Shown: one piece after another, positions 27,240 through 36,444 of the stretch
How the letters are laid out: each line of letters begins with the position of its first letter
Numbering within the stretch: position 1 is the first letter of the stretch
Source of the DNA: Myxococcales bacterium
GTDB taxonomy: Bacteria; Myxococcota_A; Polyangia; Polyangiales; JADJMO01
Direction: 5' to 3'
Assembly (NCBI GenBank): GCA_016709545.1
Contig: JADJMO010000006.1
Span: 124,001-188,000, forward strand
DNA length: 64,000 nucleotides
Made by a program: the position numbers and the translations under genes
The notes under the pieces: model-generated
The model's database searches: none
What the model was told of the DNA's origin: nothing
What the model saw: the letters and a program-made list of their open reading frames with translations, nothing else

Positions 27240-29510
27240 TGCGCGCTCGTTCCCTGTTCATCGGCCTGGCCGTCGGCGCGCTCGCGACGCCAGCGCGCGC
27301 GGAGCCCACGACCCTCGGCCTCCAGCTGCTCGGCGCGCCCGCGGTCACGGCCTTCGCGCCGAGCCACCGCGCCGTCGTCACCCTGCCCCCGCACCTCGAC
27401 CCACGGGCCTTCGGCCTCGTGCCCATCGTCCCCGGGATCGCCGTGATCGAGGGCTCGCCCGCGCGGCTCGCGGGGTTCTCGGCCGCGCACCCCGACTTCC
27501 TCGTCGAGCTACGCCCGCCGCTCCGCCCGAAGCTCGACGCGGCGGTGCCCTTCATCCGCGCCACGCCGGCGGACATCGGCACGGCGCGCGGCGGCGAGGG
27601 CGTGATCGTCGGCATCATCGACACTGGCGTCGATCTCTCACTCGACGACTTCCGCAACGAGGACGGCACCACGCGCGCGCTGTTCTACCTCGACGGCGCG
27701 GCCACCACCTACGGCACCCTCGACGAGGCCGCGTACCTCGGCCGCATCTACGACAAGGCGACGATCGACGCCCGCCTCGCTGGCGCGGCCATCCTGCCCG
27801 GGGACGAGAACGGCCACGGCACGCACGTCGCGGGCATCGCGGTCGGAAACGGCGGCAAGCCCCCCGCGCGCTACTTCGGCGTGGCGCCCGCCGCGGATCT
27901 CATCGTGGTGCGGGCTGGCTCCGCCGACGGCAACCTCGACGAGGGCAAGATCCTCGCGGGCGCCAAGTTCGTCTTCGACATGGCGAAGAAGCTCGGCAAG
28001 CCGGCCGTGGTGAACCTCTCCCTCGGCACGCAGTTCGGCGCCCACGACGGCACGAGCGCCCTCGAGCGCAGCCTCTCCGCGCTCGCCCAGGGGCCCGGTC
28101 GCGCCGTCGTGGTGGCGGCCTCCAACGAGGCCCAGGCGGCCATCCACACGAGCGTGCGCATCCAGAAGACCGGTCGCTACGAGATCCCCATCCGGCTGCC
28201 TGGCAGCAACGGCGCCGGCGCGAAGTACACCTCCGGCTCCGTCTACGCGTGGATCAACGCCCGCACCGGCTCGTTCAAGGTGTCCGTCGAGGGAGAAGGC
28301 AAGCAGTGGCTCGCGCCGGTCGAGCCCGGCCAGGGCTTCGGCGCCACCCCCCGCCCCGATCTCACCGTCAACGTCGTCAACGACATCCAGAACGGCAAGC
28401 CGCTCCCCGAAGGCAGCCACGGCGCGGTCATGGTCGTGCGCGGCGCGTTGCCCGTCGGCGATCTGACGCTCGTCATCGAGGGAGACGCGAACGTGGAGCT
28501 CTGGCTGCAAGGCGACGGGCAGGCCTCCGACGGGGTCGGCGCCGCGTTCTTCCCGCACGGCGCGCAGATCGAGGGCACCATCGGCGTCCCCGCCAGCGCC
28601 GCGGATCTCCTCGCCATCGGCTGCGTCGATCACCGCACGAGCTACACCGACCGCCTCGGTCGCAGCGAGCGCATCGGCGACGTCCTGATCGGTCGCCGCT
28701 GCGGCTTCTCGAGCGCGGGCCCCAACGCCCTCGGACAGCCGCGCCCGGACGTCCTCGCGCCAGGCAACTACGTGATCTCGACGCTGTCGCGCGCCGCGGC
28801 CTCGTCGTTCGAGAGCACGGCGGTCGTCGATCCGGACCACGTCGCGCTCGCGGGGACGAGCATGTCGTCACCGGTCGGCGCAGGTGCGGTGGCGCTCCTC
28901 TTCCAGCGCGATCCGACCCTCACCCACGAGGACGTGCGGGCGCTCCTCGTCGCCGGCGCGCGGCCGCTCGTCGACGACACGACCGCGGGCACGCAGGACT
29001 ACGCCAAGGGCGCGGGCGTTCTCGATCTGCGGGGCGCGATCGCGGCCCTCGCGCGGCGCACCGCGAGCACGACCGCGCCGGCCTCGCTGCAGCTGCGGCT
29101 CGGGGGCAGCTTCGTCGCGAGCGACGGCTCGATGCCCCTCTACGGCCTCGCGCTCGTGCGACGCCGAGGGGCTGCCCACCGATCTCCCCTCGCTTCGCCT
29201 CGAGCTCGACGGGGCCGTCGTGGCGCGCGACGCGCTGGTTCGCGTGGCCGCCGGTGCCTACCGCTTCTCCGTCGTGGCGGCGCCAGGCCACGGGCTCGAG
29301 CGCACGACGCTCACCCTGCGCGGAGGCAACCTCGTGGCGACGCGGGTCCTCGCCCTCGGCCCCGATCGCTGGGACGCGCGCGATGGCATGAAGGTCGGCG
29401 GGGGCTGTGGCCACGCGGGGGGCGCCGCGGGTGGTCCGGTTGCGCTGCTGCTCGTCGCGTGGGTCCTGCTCTCGCGCCGTCACTCCGCCGCGAAGATCCC
29501 GACCTCGTAG
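27239..29510 (+). CDS. Subtilisin-family serine protease, frameshifted in this sequence
   Basis: A secreted S8 protease of about 756 aa after correction. Signal 'LFIGLAVGALATPARA'; triad Asp128 ('VGIIDTGVD'), His193 ('GHGTHVAGI') and Ser541 ('GTSMSSPVGAG'). Between His and Ser lies a large inserted domain typical of long subtilisins. After 'YGLALV' the frame is lost at 29156-29161; skipping one base restores a continuous sequence ('DAEGLPTDLPSLRLELDG...') ending at 29510 with 'GGGCGHAGGAAGG', a helix 'PVALLLVAWVLL' and 'SRRH', a MYXO-CTERM-like tail. Without correction the frame runs on as a long artefactual ORF. It overlaps the upstream gene by one base. Confidence 0.85.
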
Positions 29511-30826
29511 GCGTGCCCGTAGCCGAGGGGCTCGGCCGGGCGCCACGGCTTGTGCGGATCCCCGCTCTGCACGCCCACGAGCAGGATGGTCGCCACGCCC
29601 TGCAGCGCGCGCACGTCGAGCGTGAACTTACGGGCGGTCTCGAGCACGGGCGGCCGCACCTCGCCCACCACCTTGCCCGCCGCGTCCAGCTTCACCGCAC
29701 GCCACACGAACCGCGCGCCCTGCTCCCACTCGAGATCGAAGTCGACCCCGCCCCCCTTCGGCATCGCGTCGAGCTTCACCCGCAGATACGTCGTGCCGGT
29801 CGGGTCGATCGGCCGGCGCACGGCGAGTCTCCGCGGCAGGGAAGACGCGAGCACGTCCCACTCGAGCATCGGCCCCACGGGCTCGAGCGCGCGCGCGACC
29901 GCGACGTCGACGAGCAGCTCGTCGAGCGAGCCGCCGCTGTCCTTCATGGTGGCCGAGAGCACGTCGAACACGCTCGTCTCGTCGTGGAAATGGGCGGGGC
30001 CGAGGTCGTCGTCCAGCGCGGGCTCCACGACGCCTCGGTGCTCGATGGCCATCGAGAGCAGCGCGGGCACGATGGCCCCGAAGCCCTTGCCGCGGCGCTC
30101 GTCCAGGAAGCGGATGACGTACTCGACGCCATCCACGTCCATCGCCTTCCAGGGCTGCGCTTGCCACCGCGCGAGGCGAGCCTCGCTCTCGGCGGGGCAG
30201 GGGGCCACGAGCCGCGCGGTGTGTCGAGCGAGGCCGCGCAGCACGAACGGGGCCTCGCCGACGTCGACGGCGTAGGCGCTCGCGAGGGTGAGGCCCTCGG
30301 CGATCCGCGCGCGGAGGGCGCAGCCGCCGGCGGCCGCGCGGCCCTCGTCGAGGACCACGAAGCCCGGGGCCGCGTCGCGATCGAGCAGCAGATCGAGGCG
30401 CCCCCGCCCGACGCGGAGGCCCTCCTCTTCCGGCACGTCGGCGAGGTACAGGTGCACCTTCCCGTCGAGCTCCGAGAGAGGTCGCGGCAGCTTCAGCACC
30501 TCGAGGTCGAGCCAAGTGCTCGTCGCGAGCTCTCGCGTGGCCGTCAGGGTCGTCGCCGACACCGTCGCACCTGCATGCACGCACAGCGGTGCGGTGGTCG
30601 CGCAGCTGGTCTGGGTGAACGGTGGACGCGCCACGACGGGACCAAAAGGGGCTCCCGCCGTGGTCTTCGGGAAGCCGATCGCGCGGGCCTCGCCGGGCAT
30701 GAAAACCAGCGTGACGAAGCACAGGCACGCGACGAGCAGGAGTCGGGCCAGCGAGGGACCGCACCGGAATTGACAGTGGTTCGAGAACCCCCGTACAACC
30801 GCAGGACGAGGCGAGATTTGGAGCAC
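29480..30826 (-). CDS. Secreted protein of unknown function
   Basis: A 448-aa protein I do not recognise. It has a signal-like segment 'LARLLLVACLCFVTLVF' followed by 'MPGEARAIGFPK', so the mature protein likely begins near IGFPK. It contains scattered cysteines (QTSCATTAPLCVHAG, GGCALRAR, VAPCPAES), which may pair in an oxidising compartment, and a mixed alpha/beta composition. The GTG at 30826 is the only usable start upstream of the signal; it gives a long n-region and overlaps the divergent gene, so the true start is uncertain. Its 3' end overlaps the subtilisin gene end by 31 bp. Confidence 0.6.
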   Translation of the reverse strand: MLQISPRPAVVRGFSNHCQFRCGPSLARLLLVACLCFVTLVFMPGEARAIGFPKTTAGAPFGPVVARPPFTQTSCATTAPLCVHAGATVSATTLTATRELATSTWLDLEVLKLPRPLSELDGKVHLYLADVPEEEGLRVGRGRLDLLLDRDAAPGFVVLDEGRAAAGGCALRARIAEGLTLASAYAVDVGEAPFVLRGLARHTARLVAPCPAESEARLARWQAQPWKAMDVDGVEYVIRFLDERRGKGFGAIVPALLSMAIEHRGVVEPALDDDLGPAHFHDETSVFDVLSATMKDSGGSLDELLVDVAVARALEPVGPMLEWDVLASSLPRRLAVRRPIDPTGTTYLRVKLDAMPKGGGVDFDLEWEQGARFVWRAVKLDAAGKVVGEVRPPVLETARKFTLDVRALQGVATILLVGVQSGDPHKPWRPAEPLGYGHAYEVGIFAAE

Positions 30827-31429
30827 GCGACCGATCCCACCGTATCCCAGTCCACCGCTCCGTCGGCAAGCCCGGCCTCGCCAGGGGCGGGGGCCGTCAC
30901 GTTCGATCTCGCGCATGGTCAAGTCCGGCTCTCGGGAGGCGCAGACAGCGGCCGCAGCGTGTTGGTTCCCGTGTCGGTCCTGCGCGCCCTGCTCGGCGCG
31001 GCCGGCGACGACGCCGCGGCGAGCGCGGGGCGGGGCCTCGGCGCTTCGCTCGGCCACCGCCTGAGCGCGCGCGGAGACGTGCGCGCCGCGGGCCTCGACG
31101 CGATCGTCCACGAGCTCGCCACCGAGGCCGCCCTCGCCGGGCTCGGCATGCTGAGCCTCGAGCGCTGGGGTCGCGCGATGGTCGTCCGCCTCGACGACGC
31201 GCCGCTCGCCGGCGCCTCCGCCGACGCCTTCCTCGCGGGCGTCCTCGAGGGCCTGGTCGGCGCCGCTGGGCAGCGCGAGGTGCGCGCCGTCTCCCTCGGC
31301 CGCGACGGCACCGTCGCTCGCTTCCTCGTCGCCAACGCCGCCACCGCGGCCCGCGCCGCAGAGCTGGTCGCCGCCAACACGCCGTGGGGTGACGTCCTCG
31401 TCCGCCTGCACGCCAAGGAGGCGCGATGA
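30818..31429 (+). CDS. Small protein, possibly V4R-like domain
   Basis: A 203-aa protein. After about 30 Ser/Ala/Pro residues it forms a compact alpha/beta domain: 'GRSVLVPVSVLRALLGAA', 'RGLGASLGHRL', 'LATEAALAGLGMLSLERWGR', 'ADAFLAGVLEGLVGAAGQRE' and 'VRAVSLGRDGTVARFLVANA'. The last two parts recall the end of 4-vinyl-reductase (V4R) domains, which bind small hydrocarbons; this is tentative, since the usual cysteine is missing. TTG at 30818 is the only start in frame before the domain. It overlaps the next gene (ATGA), suggesting a working pair. Confidence 0.5.
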   Translation: MEHATDPTVSQSTAPSASPASPGAGAVTFDLAHGQVRLSGGADSGRSVLVPVSVLRALLGAAGDDAAASAGRGLGASLGHRLSARGDVRAAGLDAIVHELATEAALAGLGMLSLERWGRAMVVRLDDAPLAGASADAFLAGVLEGLVGAAGQREVRAVSLGRDGTVARFLVANAATAARAAELVAANTPWGDVLVRLHAKEAR

Positions 31430-32942
31430 GCGCCCAGATCCAGAAGCTCGAAGGTCTCCTCGCCCGCATCCAGCGCAACGCCGAGAAGCCGCGCCCCGCG
31501 CGCGCGCTGGCCCCGGTGCCGGTGCCCGTCCACACGCAGGAGCTCGCGGCCGCGACCGCGGTCCCCCTCGAGGAAGCGGTCGTCGCTGCCGCCCCCGTCG
31601 TGTCTCGCGCGGTCGACAGCCAGCCGCTCACGGCCCCCGATCCCGCGCAGCTCGCGCAGGAGAGCGCGCGCGTCCCCACGCTGCCGCCCGCGGCGATGGA
31701 AGAAGAGGTCCTCGAGCTCGAGGAGCTCGGCCCGGCCGACGCCGACGACGCCGACGTCGTCGTCTCGGTCGCCGAGGAGGCGGTCGTCGCCGAAGTGGCC
31801 GCCGCCGAGGAGGCCGCCGTCGCCGAGGAGGCCGCCGCCGCCGAGGAGGCCGCCGTCGACGAGGCGCAGCCTCCCACGCGTCGTCCCGCCGAAGAGGAGC
31901 CCACCGAGGCCCCGCCTTCGTCGGGCCGTCACCTCGTGGCCGCGCCGCACGAGAGCGCGCGCATGGCCGTCGCGGCGCCGCTCGCCGAAGTCCCGGAGGT
32001 CACGCTGGAGCCGGCCGAGCACTTCACACCCGCGGGGCACGACCACGACGCGGCCGAGCCCGTCGACCTCGATCTCGACGAGCACGCGGTCCCGCCCGAG
32101 TCGTCGAAGTCGCTACGCGCGGTGCCCGAGGCGCCCGCGGAGCACGTCGAGGTCGCCGCGGCCGAACCGGCGGAGATCGCCCCGATCGACCTCGAGCTCG
32201 AGGCCGCGCCGATCGAGGTGTCGCTCGATGCCGCCGCCGCCGACGAGCTCCTCGATGCACCGTCGCTCGACGTCGCGCCCGTCGACGCTGCCCCGGTCGA
32301 GGCCGCCGGCGAGGTCTCCCAGGGCAAGACATCGCTGGGGTCGCGGAGCCGGCTGTGCAGCCGGCTGGGATCGAACTCTCGCTCGACGCCGCTCCGGAGC
32401 TGCAGCTCCAGCCGGTCGCGGACGCGGTCGCCGAGGCATCCGAGCCGCCCGTGGCGGACGCGGGTGCGATCGAGGTCGCGGCGCCCGAAGAGGCCGCGAT
32501 CGAGGCGGCGCCCCTCGACGAACCCACGTTCGTCGACGGTCACATCCCCGACGCACCCCCGACCCCCCTCGAGGGCGCACCCATCCCGCGCTTCGAGAGC
32601 CCGCCCCAGACGCCGAAGCGGGTCGCCCCGGCCTTCGTCGTCCCCGAGCCCGAGCGATCGATCGACGCCGGGGCCGTCGCCCTCGCGGAGCCCACGGCGC
32701 AGGACGACGCGAGCCCCGACACGCTCGCCCCCGCTGCGGCCACGGTCGTGGCCAAGGTCGCCACCGCCGTCGCCCTCGTCGGCGCGCCGCAGGGCCGCTT
32801 CGAGCCCGTCGCGGTCACCATCGAGGCCGCGGTCATCCGCCCCGACGTCACCCCCGCCGACGTCGCGGCCTTCGTCGGCGCCGTGCGCGGCGCCCGCCCG
32901 ACGACGTTCGGCGACGTGCTCGACGCCGCGCTGGATCTCTGA
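31426..32942 (+). CDS. Acidic Ala/Glu/Pro-rich protein, frameshifted in this sequence
   Basis: About 505 aa after correction, unrecognised. It begins 'MSAQIQKLEGLLARIQRNAE', a short helix, and continues as a long acidic low-complexity region (AAEEAAVAEEAAAAEEAAVD) with recurring 'LDAAPELQ' and 'IEAAPLDEP' units; the last 120 residues are more ordered ('ATVVAKVATAVALVGAPQGR', 'DVTPADVAAFVGAVRGARPT'). A base is missing at 32318-32324: before it the frame is that of the start, after it 'GQDIAGVAEPAVQPAGIELS' continues in the next frame to 32942. Long acidic linkers of this kind are found in gliding-motility and polar scaffold proteins, but nothing here proves it. Confidence 0.6.
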
Positions 32943-32954
32943 GATCCCACCCCG

Positions 32955-33881
32955 ATGCGCACACGGACGCTCGGGAAATCCGGGCTCGTCGTCTCCGAGC
33001 TCACGCTCGGCACGCTCTCGCTCGCGGGTGAGCTCTACGGCCCCGTCGAGCCCGCCGAGGCCGATCGCACCATCGCGCGCGCGCGCGAGCTCGGGGTCAC
33101 GCTGTTCGAGACCGCCGACGTCTACGGTGCGACCGGGGAGTCCATGGAGGCGCGCCTCGGCCGCGTGCTCGAGCGCGACGACCAGGCCTACCTGGTGACC
33201 AAGGGCGGCAACGACGCGCAGAACAGCCGCAAGCGCTTCGACCGCATGTTCCTGCACCGCTCCGCCGCGCGCTCGGCCGACCGCCTGCGGCGCAAGCCCG
33301 ACGTGTACCTGCTCCATCACCCGAGCGTCGATACCCTGCGCCGCGGCGAGGCCGTCGGCACGCTCGAGGAGCTGATGCGGGACGGCGTGATCGCCAAGTG
33401 GGGCGTGGCCTGCGGCGAGGCCGCGGTCGCCGAGGTGGCCATCGAGCTCGGCGCGCCGGTGATCGAGCTGCCCTACAACCTGTTCCACCAGGACGACCTG
33501 AACGAGGTCGCCTCCAAGGCGGTCGCGAGCAACGTGGGCGTGCTCGCGCGCTCGCCGCTCGCCTACGGTCTGCTCTGCGGCACCTGGCCCGCCGACAAGG
33601 TGTTCGCCGACGGCGACCACCGCCGCGATCGCTGGAACAAGGACGATCTCACGGAGCGCCTGCGCCACGTGGCCGCGCTGCGCCCGCTCGTGCACGACGA
33701 AGTGCACACGCTGCGGGCCGCGGCGCTGCGCTTCGTGCTCGCCAACAACACCGTGTCGTCGTGCGTGGTCGGCGTGCGCAACGAAAACCAGCTGGAGCAG
33801 AACGTCCGCGCGATCGCGAAGGCCCCGCCGTACCTGTCCGAGGCCGACCTCGCCCGCCTCCCCGAGCTGCTGGGGAAGTGA
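32955..33881 (+). CDS. Aldo/keto reductase
   Basis: A 308-aa NADPH-dependent oxidoreductase with the (beta/alpha)8 aldo-keto reductase fold. It starts with the family motif 'LGKSGLVVSELTLGT' and has the tetrad: Asp and Tyr in 'LFETADVYGATGESMEARLG', Lys in 'YLVTKGG' and His in 'DVYLLHHPS'. Family members reduce aldehydes and ketones; substrate not deducible. It lies 12 bp after the acidic protein gene and converges on an Old Yellow Enzyme gene, suggesting redox detoxification as a common theme (inference). Confidence 0.9.
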   Translation: MRTRTLGKSGLVVSELTLGTLSLAGELYGPVEPAEADRTIARARELGVTLFETADVYGATGESMEARLGRVLERDDQAYLVTKGGNDAQNSRKRFDRMFLHRSAARSADRLRRKPDVYLLHHPSVDTLRRGEAVGTLEELMRDGVIAKWGVACGEAAVAEVAIELGAPVIELPYNLFHQDDLNEVASKAVASNVGVLARSPLAYGLLCGTWPADKVFADGDHRRDRWNKDDLTERLRHVAALRPLVHDEVHTLRAAALRFVLANNTVSSCVVGVRNENQLEQNVRAIAKAPPYLSEADLARLPELLGK

Positions 33882-33897
33882 GCGAGGCAGGCTCGCT
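33881..33897. terminator. Hairpin between convergent AKR and OYE genes
   Basis: AGCGAG, five bases, CTCGCT forms a 6-bp stem starting at the AKR stop codon and ending before the OYE stop. It lacks a T-tract, so termination strength is doubtful; position between convergent genes is the main support. Confidence 0.35.
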
Positions 33898-33903
33898 ACC
33901 GGG

Positions 33904-34980
33904 TCAGGCGAGGCTCGGGTAGTCGACGTAGCCCTTCTCTTCGCCCTGGAAGAACGTGCCGAAGTCCGGCGCGTTGAGCGTGGCGCCCGTGCGATAGCGC
34001 GCGGGGAGGTCGGGGTTCGCGAGGAACGGCACCCCGAACGCCACGAGGTCGGCGTCGTTGCGCGCGAGGGCGGCCTCGGCGCTGTCCTTGTCGTAGGCGC
34101 CGTTGACGACGTACGTGCCCTCGAACTTGCGACGCAGCACCGGCGAGAGGCGGGTGACGCCGGCCGCGGGCGCGCCCGGCCCGGACAGCGCCTCGGTGAC
34201 GTGCAGGTAGCCGATGCGCAGCGCGCTGAGCTTCTCGGTGAGGTACCCGAAGGTGGTCGCCGGATCGGACTCGGTGGCCCCGAACCCCGAGAAGTGCGGG
34301 ACGATGCGGTAGCCGACGCGCGACGCGCCCCACACCGAGATCACCGCCTCGGTCACCTCGAGCGGGAGCCGCGCGCGGTTCTCGACGCTGCCGCCGTAGG
34401 CGTCCGTGCGCTTGTTCGTGCCGTCACGCAGGAACTGGTCGAGCAGGTAGCCGTTCGAGCCGTGGATCTCGACGCCGTCGAAGCCGGCCTCCTTGGCGTT
34501 GGCCGCGCCGAGCCGGAACGACTCCACGATGCCCGGCAGCTCGCTCGTCTCGAGCGCGCACGGCGTGACCATCTTGGTCTTGCCGTTCATCGTGAACACC
34601 TCGCCGTCGGGGAGCACGGCCGAGGGCGCGACCGGCAGCGCGCCGCCGTGGAAGTCGGGGTGCGAGATGCGGCCGACGTGCCAGAGCTGCAGGAAGATGC
34701 GCCCGCCCGCGGCGTGCACGGCCTTGGTCACCGCGCGCCAGCCCTCGATCTGCTCCTTGGAGTGGATGCCGGGCGTGCGGATGTAGCCCACGCCCTGCGG
34801 GCTCACCTGGGTGGCCTCGGTGATCAGGAGGCCGGCCGAGGCGCGCTGCACGTAGTACTGGGCGGCGAGCGCGTTCGGCACGTTGCCTTCGAGCGCGCGG
34901 CTGCGCGTCATCGGAGCGAGGACGAGGCGGTTCGGGAGCGCGAGCTCGCCGAGCTTCAGGGGGCTGAACAGGGTGGTCAT
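33904..34980 (-). CDS. Old Yellow Enzyme family alkene reductase (NemA-like)
   Basis: A 358-aa FMN-dependent NAD(P)H oxidoreductase. The N-terminus 'LFSPLKLGELALPNRLVLAP' with 'MTRSRA', the substrate-binding 'FDGVEIHGSNGYLLDQFLRD' and 'VFTMNGKTKMVTP' resemble bacterial N-ethylmaleimide reductases, which reduce activated C=C bonds and nitro compounds. C-terminal 'DADLVAFGVPFLANPDLPAR' binds the phosphate of FMN. Length normal. The ATG overlaps the stop of the upstream LysR gene (ATGA), so the pair forms an operon, which makes the LysR its probable regulator. Confidence 0.93.
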   Translation of the reverse strand: MTTLFSPLKLGELALPNRLVLAPMTRSRALEGNVPNALAAQYYVQRASAGLLITEATQVSPQGVGYIRTPGIHSKEQIEGWRAVTKAVHAAGGRIFLQLWHVGRISHPDFHGGALPVAPSAVLPDGEVFTMNGKTKMVTPCALETSELPGIVESFRLGAANAKEAGFDGVEIHGSNGYLLDQFLRDGTNKRTDAYGGSVENRARLPLEVTEAVISVWGASRVGYRIVPHFSGFGATESDPATTFGYLTEKLSALRIGYLHVTEALSGPGAPAAGVTRLSPVLRRKFEGTYVVNGAYDKDSAEAALARNDADLVAFGVPFLANPDLPARYRTGATLNAPDFGTFFQGEEKGYVDYPSLA

Positions 34981-35972
34981 GCGCGGCCAGTCTTGGCCCG
35001 GGTCGACCTGGTCGAAAGGTGCTTCTTTCGGTTCCTACCTGCTCGTTCTTGATCCGAATCCCGGACCGCTGGGCTCTGGGCGAGCAGCCGGCCGGGGGCC
35101 CAGGCGACGATGGCGTCGACGAACGCCCGCACCTGTGGCGGCACGAACTCGCGCTCGGGGTAGACGACCGACAGCCGCGAATCGGTGCCGAGCGTGCCCC
35201 GCAAGACCGCCACGAGGCGCCCGTCTTCGAGCGCTCCCTCGACCACCTGCATCGGCAGGACGGCGATCCCGAGCCCGGCGACGGCCGCCTCGCGGAGCAG
35301 GGTGATGTCGTTGGAGGCGAACGGCCCCTCGACGTGCACCTTGCCCCCCGAGCGCAGCGGCCAGTGGGTCTGGGGCAGCTCGCCGCGCGCGTAGCCGAGC
35401 AGGAGCCGGTGGCGTCGCAGGTCGCGGACCCCCTTCGGGACGCCGTGCTCGGCGAGGTAACCCTTGGAGGCCACGGCGAGCAGCTCACTCCGCGCGAGGG
35501 TGCGCGCGATGAGCCCGGGCTCGAGCTGCGTGCTCGCGCGGAGGGCGACGTCGAAGCCGGCGCGGTGCAGATCGACGTACTCGCTCGAGGCGTGCACCGA
35601 GAGCTTCACGTCGGGGTGGCGCTGCGCGAACTCCACGAGCATGGCCTGCAGGGCCGACGAGCCCAGTGGAGGCATCGAGATGCGGAGCGGACCGCGCACG
35701 GCGTCGCCGCGGCTGACGCTCGCCTCGGCCTGATCCACCGCGTCGAGCACGAGCCGCGCCTGGCGGTAGAAGGCGTTGCCCGCGTCGGTCAGCGTGAGGC
35801 TGCGCGTGGTCCTGCGCAGCAGCCGGACGCCGAGCCGCTCCTCGAGGCGCGCGAGCCGTCGACCGATGGTGGCCCGCGGGATGCCCAGCTCGATGGCGGC
35901 GCGGGAGAGGGACTTGGCGTCGACGGTCTTGGCGAAGGCCAGGAGCTCCGCGGTTTCCAGGGGATCGCTCAT
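34977..35972 (-). CDS. LysR-family transcriptional regulator
   Basis: A 331-aa LysR regulator. The winged helix-turn-helix is at residues 5-65 ('AFAKTVDAKSLSRAAIELGI', 'PRATIGRRLARLEERLGVRL', 'LRRTTRSLTLTDAG'), followed by a substrate-binding domain ('GPLRISMPPLGSSALQAML', 'GFDVALRASTQLEPGLIART'). The last 25 residues are a basic extension (SDQERAGRNRKK). The ATG at 35972 gives the usual start. It heads an operon with the ene-reductase and is divergent from the DoxX-like gene, the usual placement for a LysR controlling both sides. Confidence 0.92.
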   Translation of the reverse strand: MSDPLETAELLAFAKTVDAKSLSRAAIELGIPRATIGRRLARLEERLGVRLLRRTTRSLTLTDAGNAFYRQARLVLDAVDQAEASVSRGDAVRGPLRISMPPLGSSALQAMLVEFAQRHPDVKLSVHASSEYVDLHRAGFDVALRASTQLEPGLIARTLARSELLAVASKGYLAEHGVPKGVRDLRRHRLLLGYARGELPQTHWPLRSGGKVHVEGPFASNDITLLREAAVAGLGIAVLPMQVVEGALEDGRLVAVLRGTLGTDSRLSVVYPEREFVPPQVRAFVDAIVAWAPGRLLAQSPAVRDSDQERAGRNRKKHLSTRSTRAKTGRA

Positions 35973-35975
35973 ATG

Positions 35976-36028
35976 GATCGAATCGTAGCGAATCCTGACC
36001 ATTGATACGGCGAATTCCCGAATCGATC
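35976..36028. promoter_or_regulatory. Inverted repeat in LysR/DoxX divergent promoter
   Basis: GATCGAATCG at 35976-35985 pairs with CGAATCGATC at 36019-36028 with one mismatch, and further GAATC copies lie between. The spacing and position suit a LysR-type binding region covering both start sites. Confidence 0.4.
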
Positions 36029-36046
36029 AGGGGCATCACAGCCCCC

Positions 36047-36440
36047 ATGAACACTCGCAACGTCGCCTACTGGGCCGTGACCGGACTCGTCGCCGCCGCC
36101 TTCGCCATGGGCGGAGCCATGGACCTCGCGCACGGACCACAGGTCATGGAGGGCATGACCAAGCTCGGCTACCCCCCTGTATTTCGCCACCATCCTCGGC
36201 ACCTGGAAGGTGCTCGGCGCGCTCGCGCTCCTGCCCCCGCGCTTCCCCCGCCTCAAGGAGTGGGCCTACGCCGGCATGTTCTTCGACCTGACCGGCGCCG
36301 CGATCTCGCACCTCGCCGTCCACGAGACCAACAAGGTGGCCGCACCGCTCGTGCTGCTGGCGCTCGTCACCGCCTCGTGGGCGCTGCGCAGCGGTCAGCG
36401 ATCGCTGGCCGGCGCCGCGCCGACGGTCGCGACGGCCTGA
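36047..36440 (+). CDS. DoxX-like membrane protein, frameshifted in this sequence
   Basis: About 130 aa after correction, a four-helix inner-membrane protein of the DoxX-like family. The first part reads 'MNTRNVAYWAVTGLVAAAFA', 'MGGAMDLAHGPQVMEGMTKL', 'GYP'; after a run of six C (36172-36177) one base too many shifts the frame, and the next frame continues 'YFATILGTWKVLGALALLPP', 'RFPRLKEWAYAGMFFDLTGA' and 'AISHLAVHETN' to 36440. With one C fewer the family motif GYP-x-YF-ILG-WK is restored. DoxX-like proteins occur in redox and thiol stress settings. Divergent from LysR. Confidence 0.82.
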
Positions 36441-36444
36441 AGGG

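Noticed and set aside
27236..31429. A single open frame of 1397 codons joining the subtilisin to the small gene ending at 31429
   Set aside because: After 29160 the frame reads the antisense of the secreted-protein gene with Arg/Ala/Gly-rich shadow composition; the subtilisin continues in the next frame and the last 200 codons belong to a separate gene.
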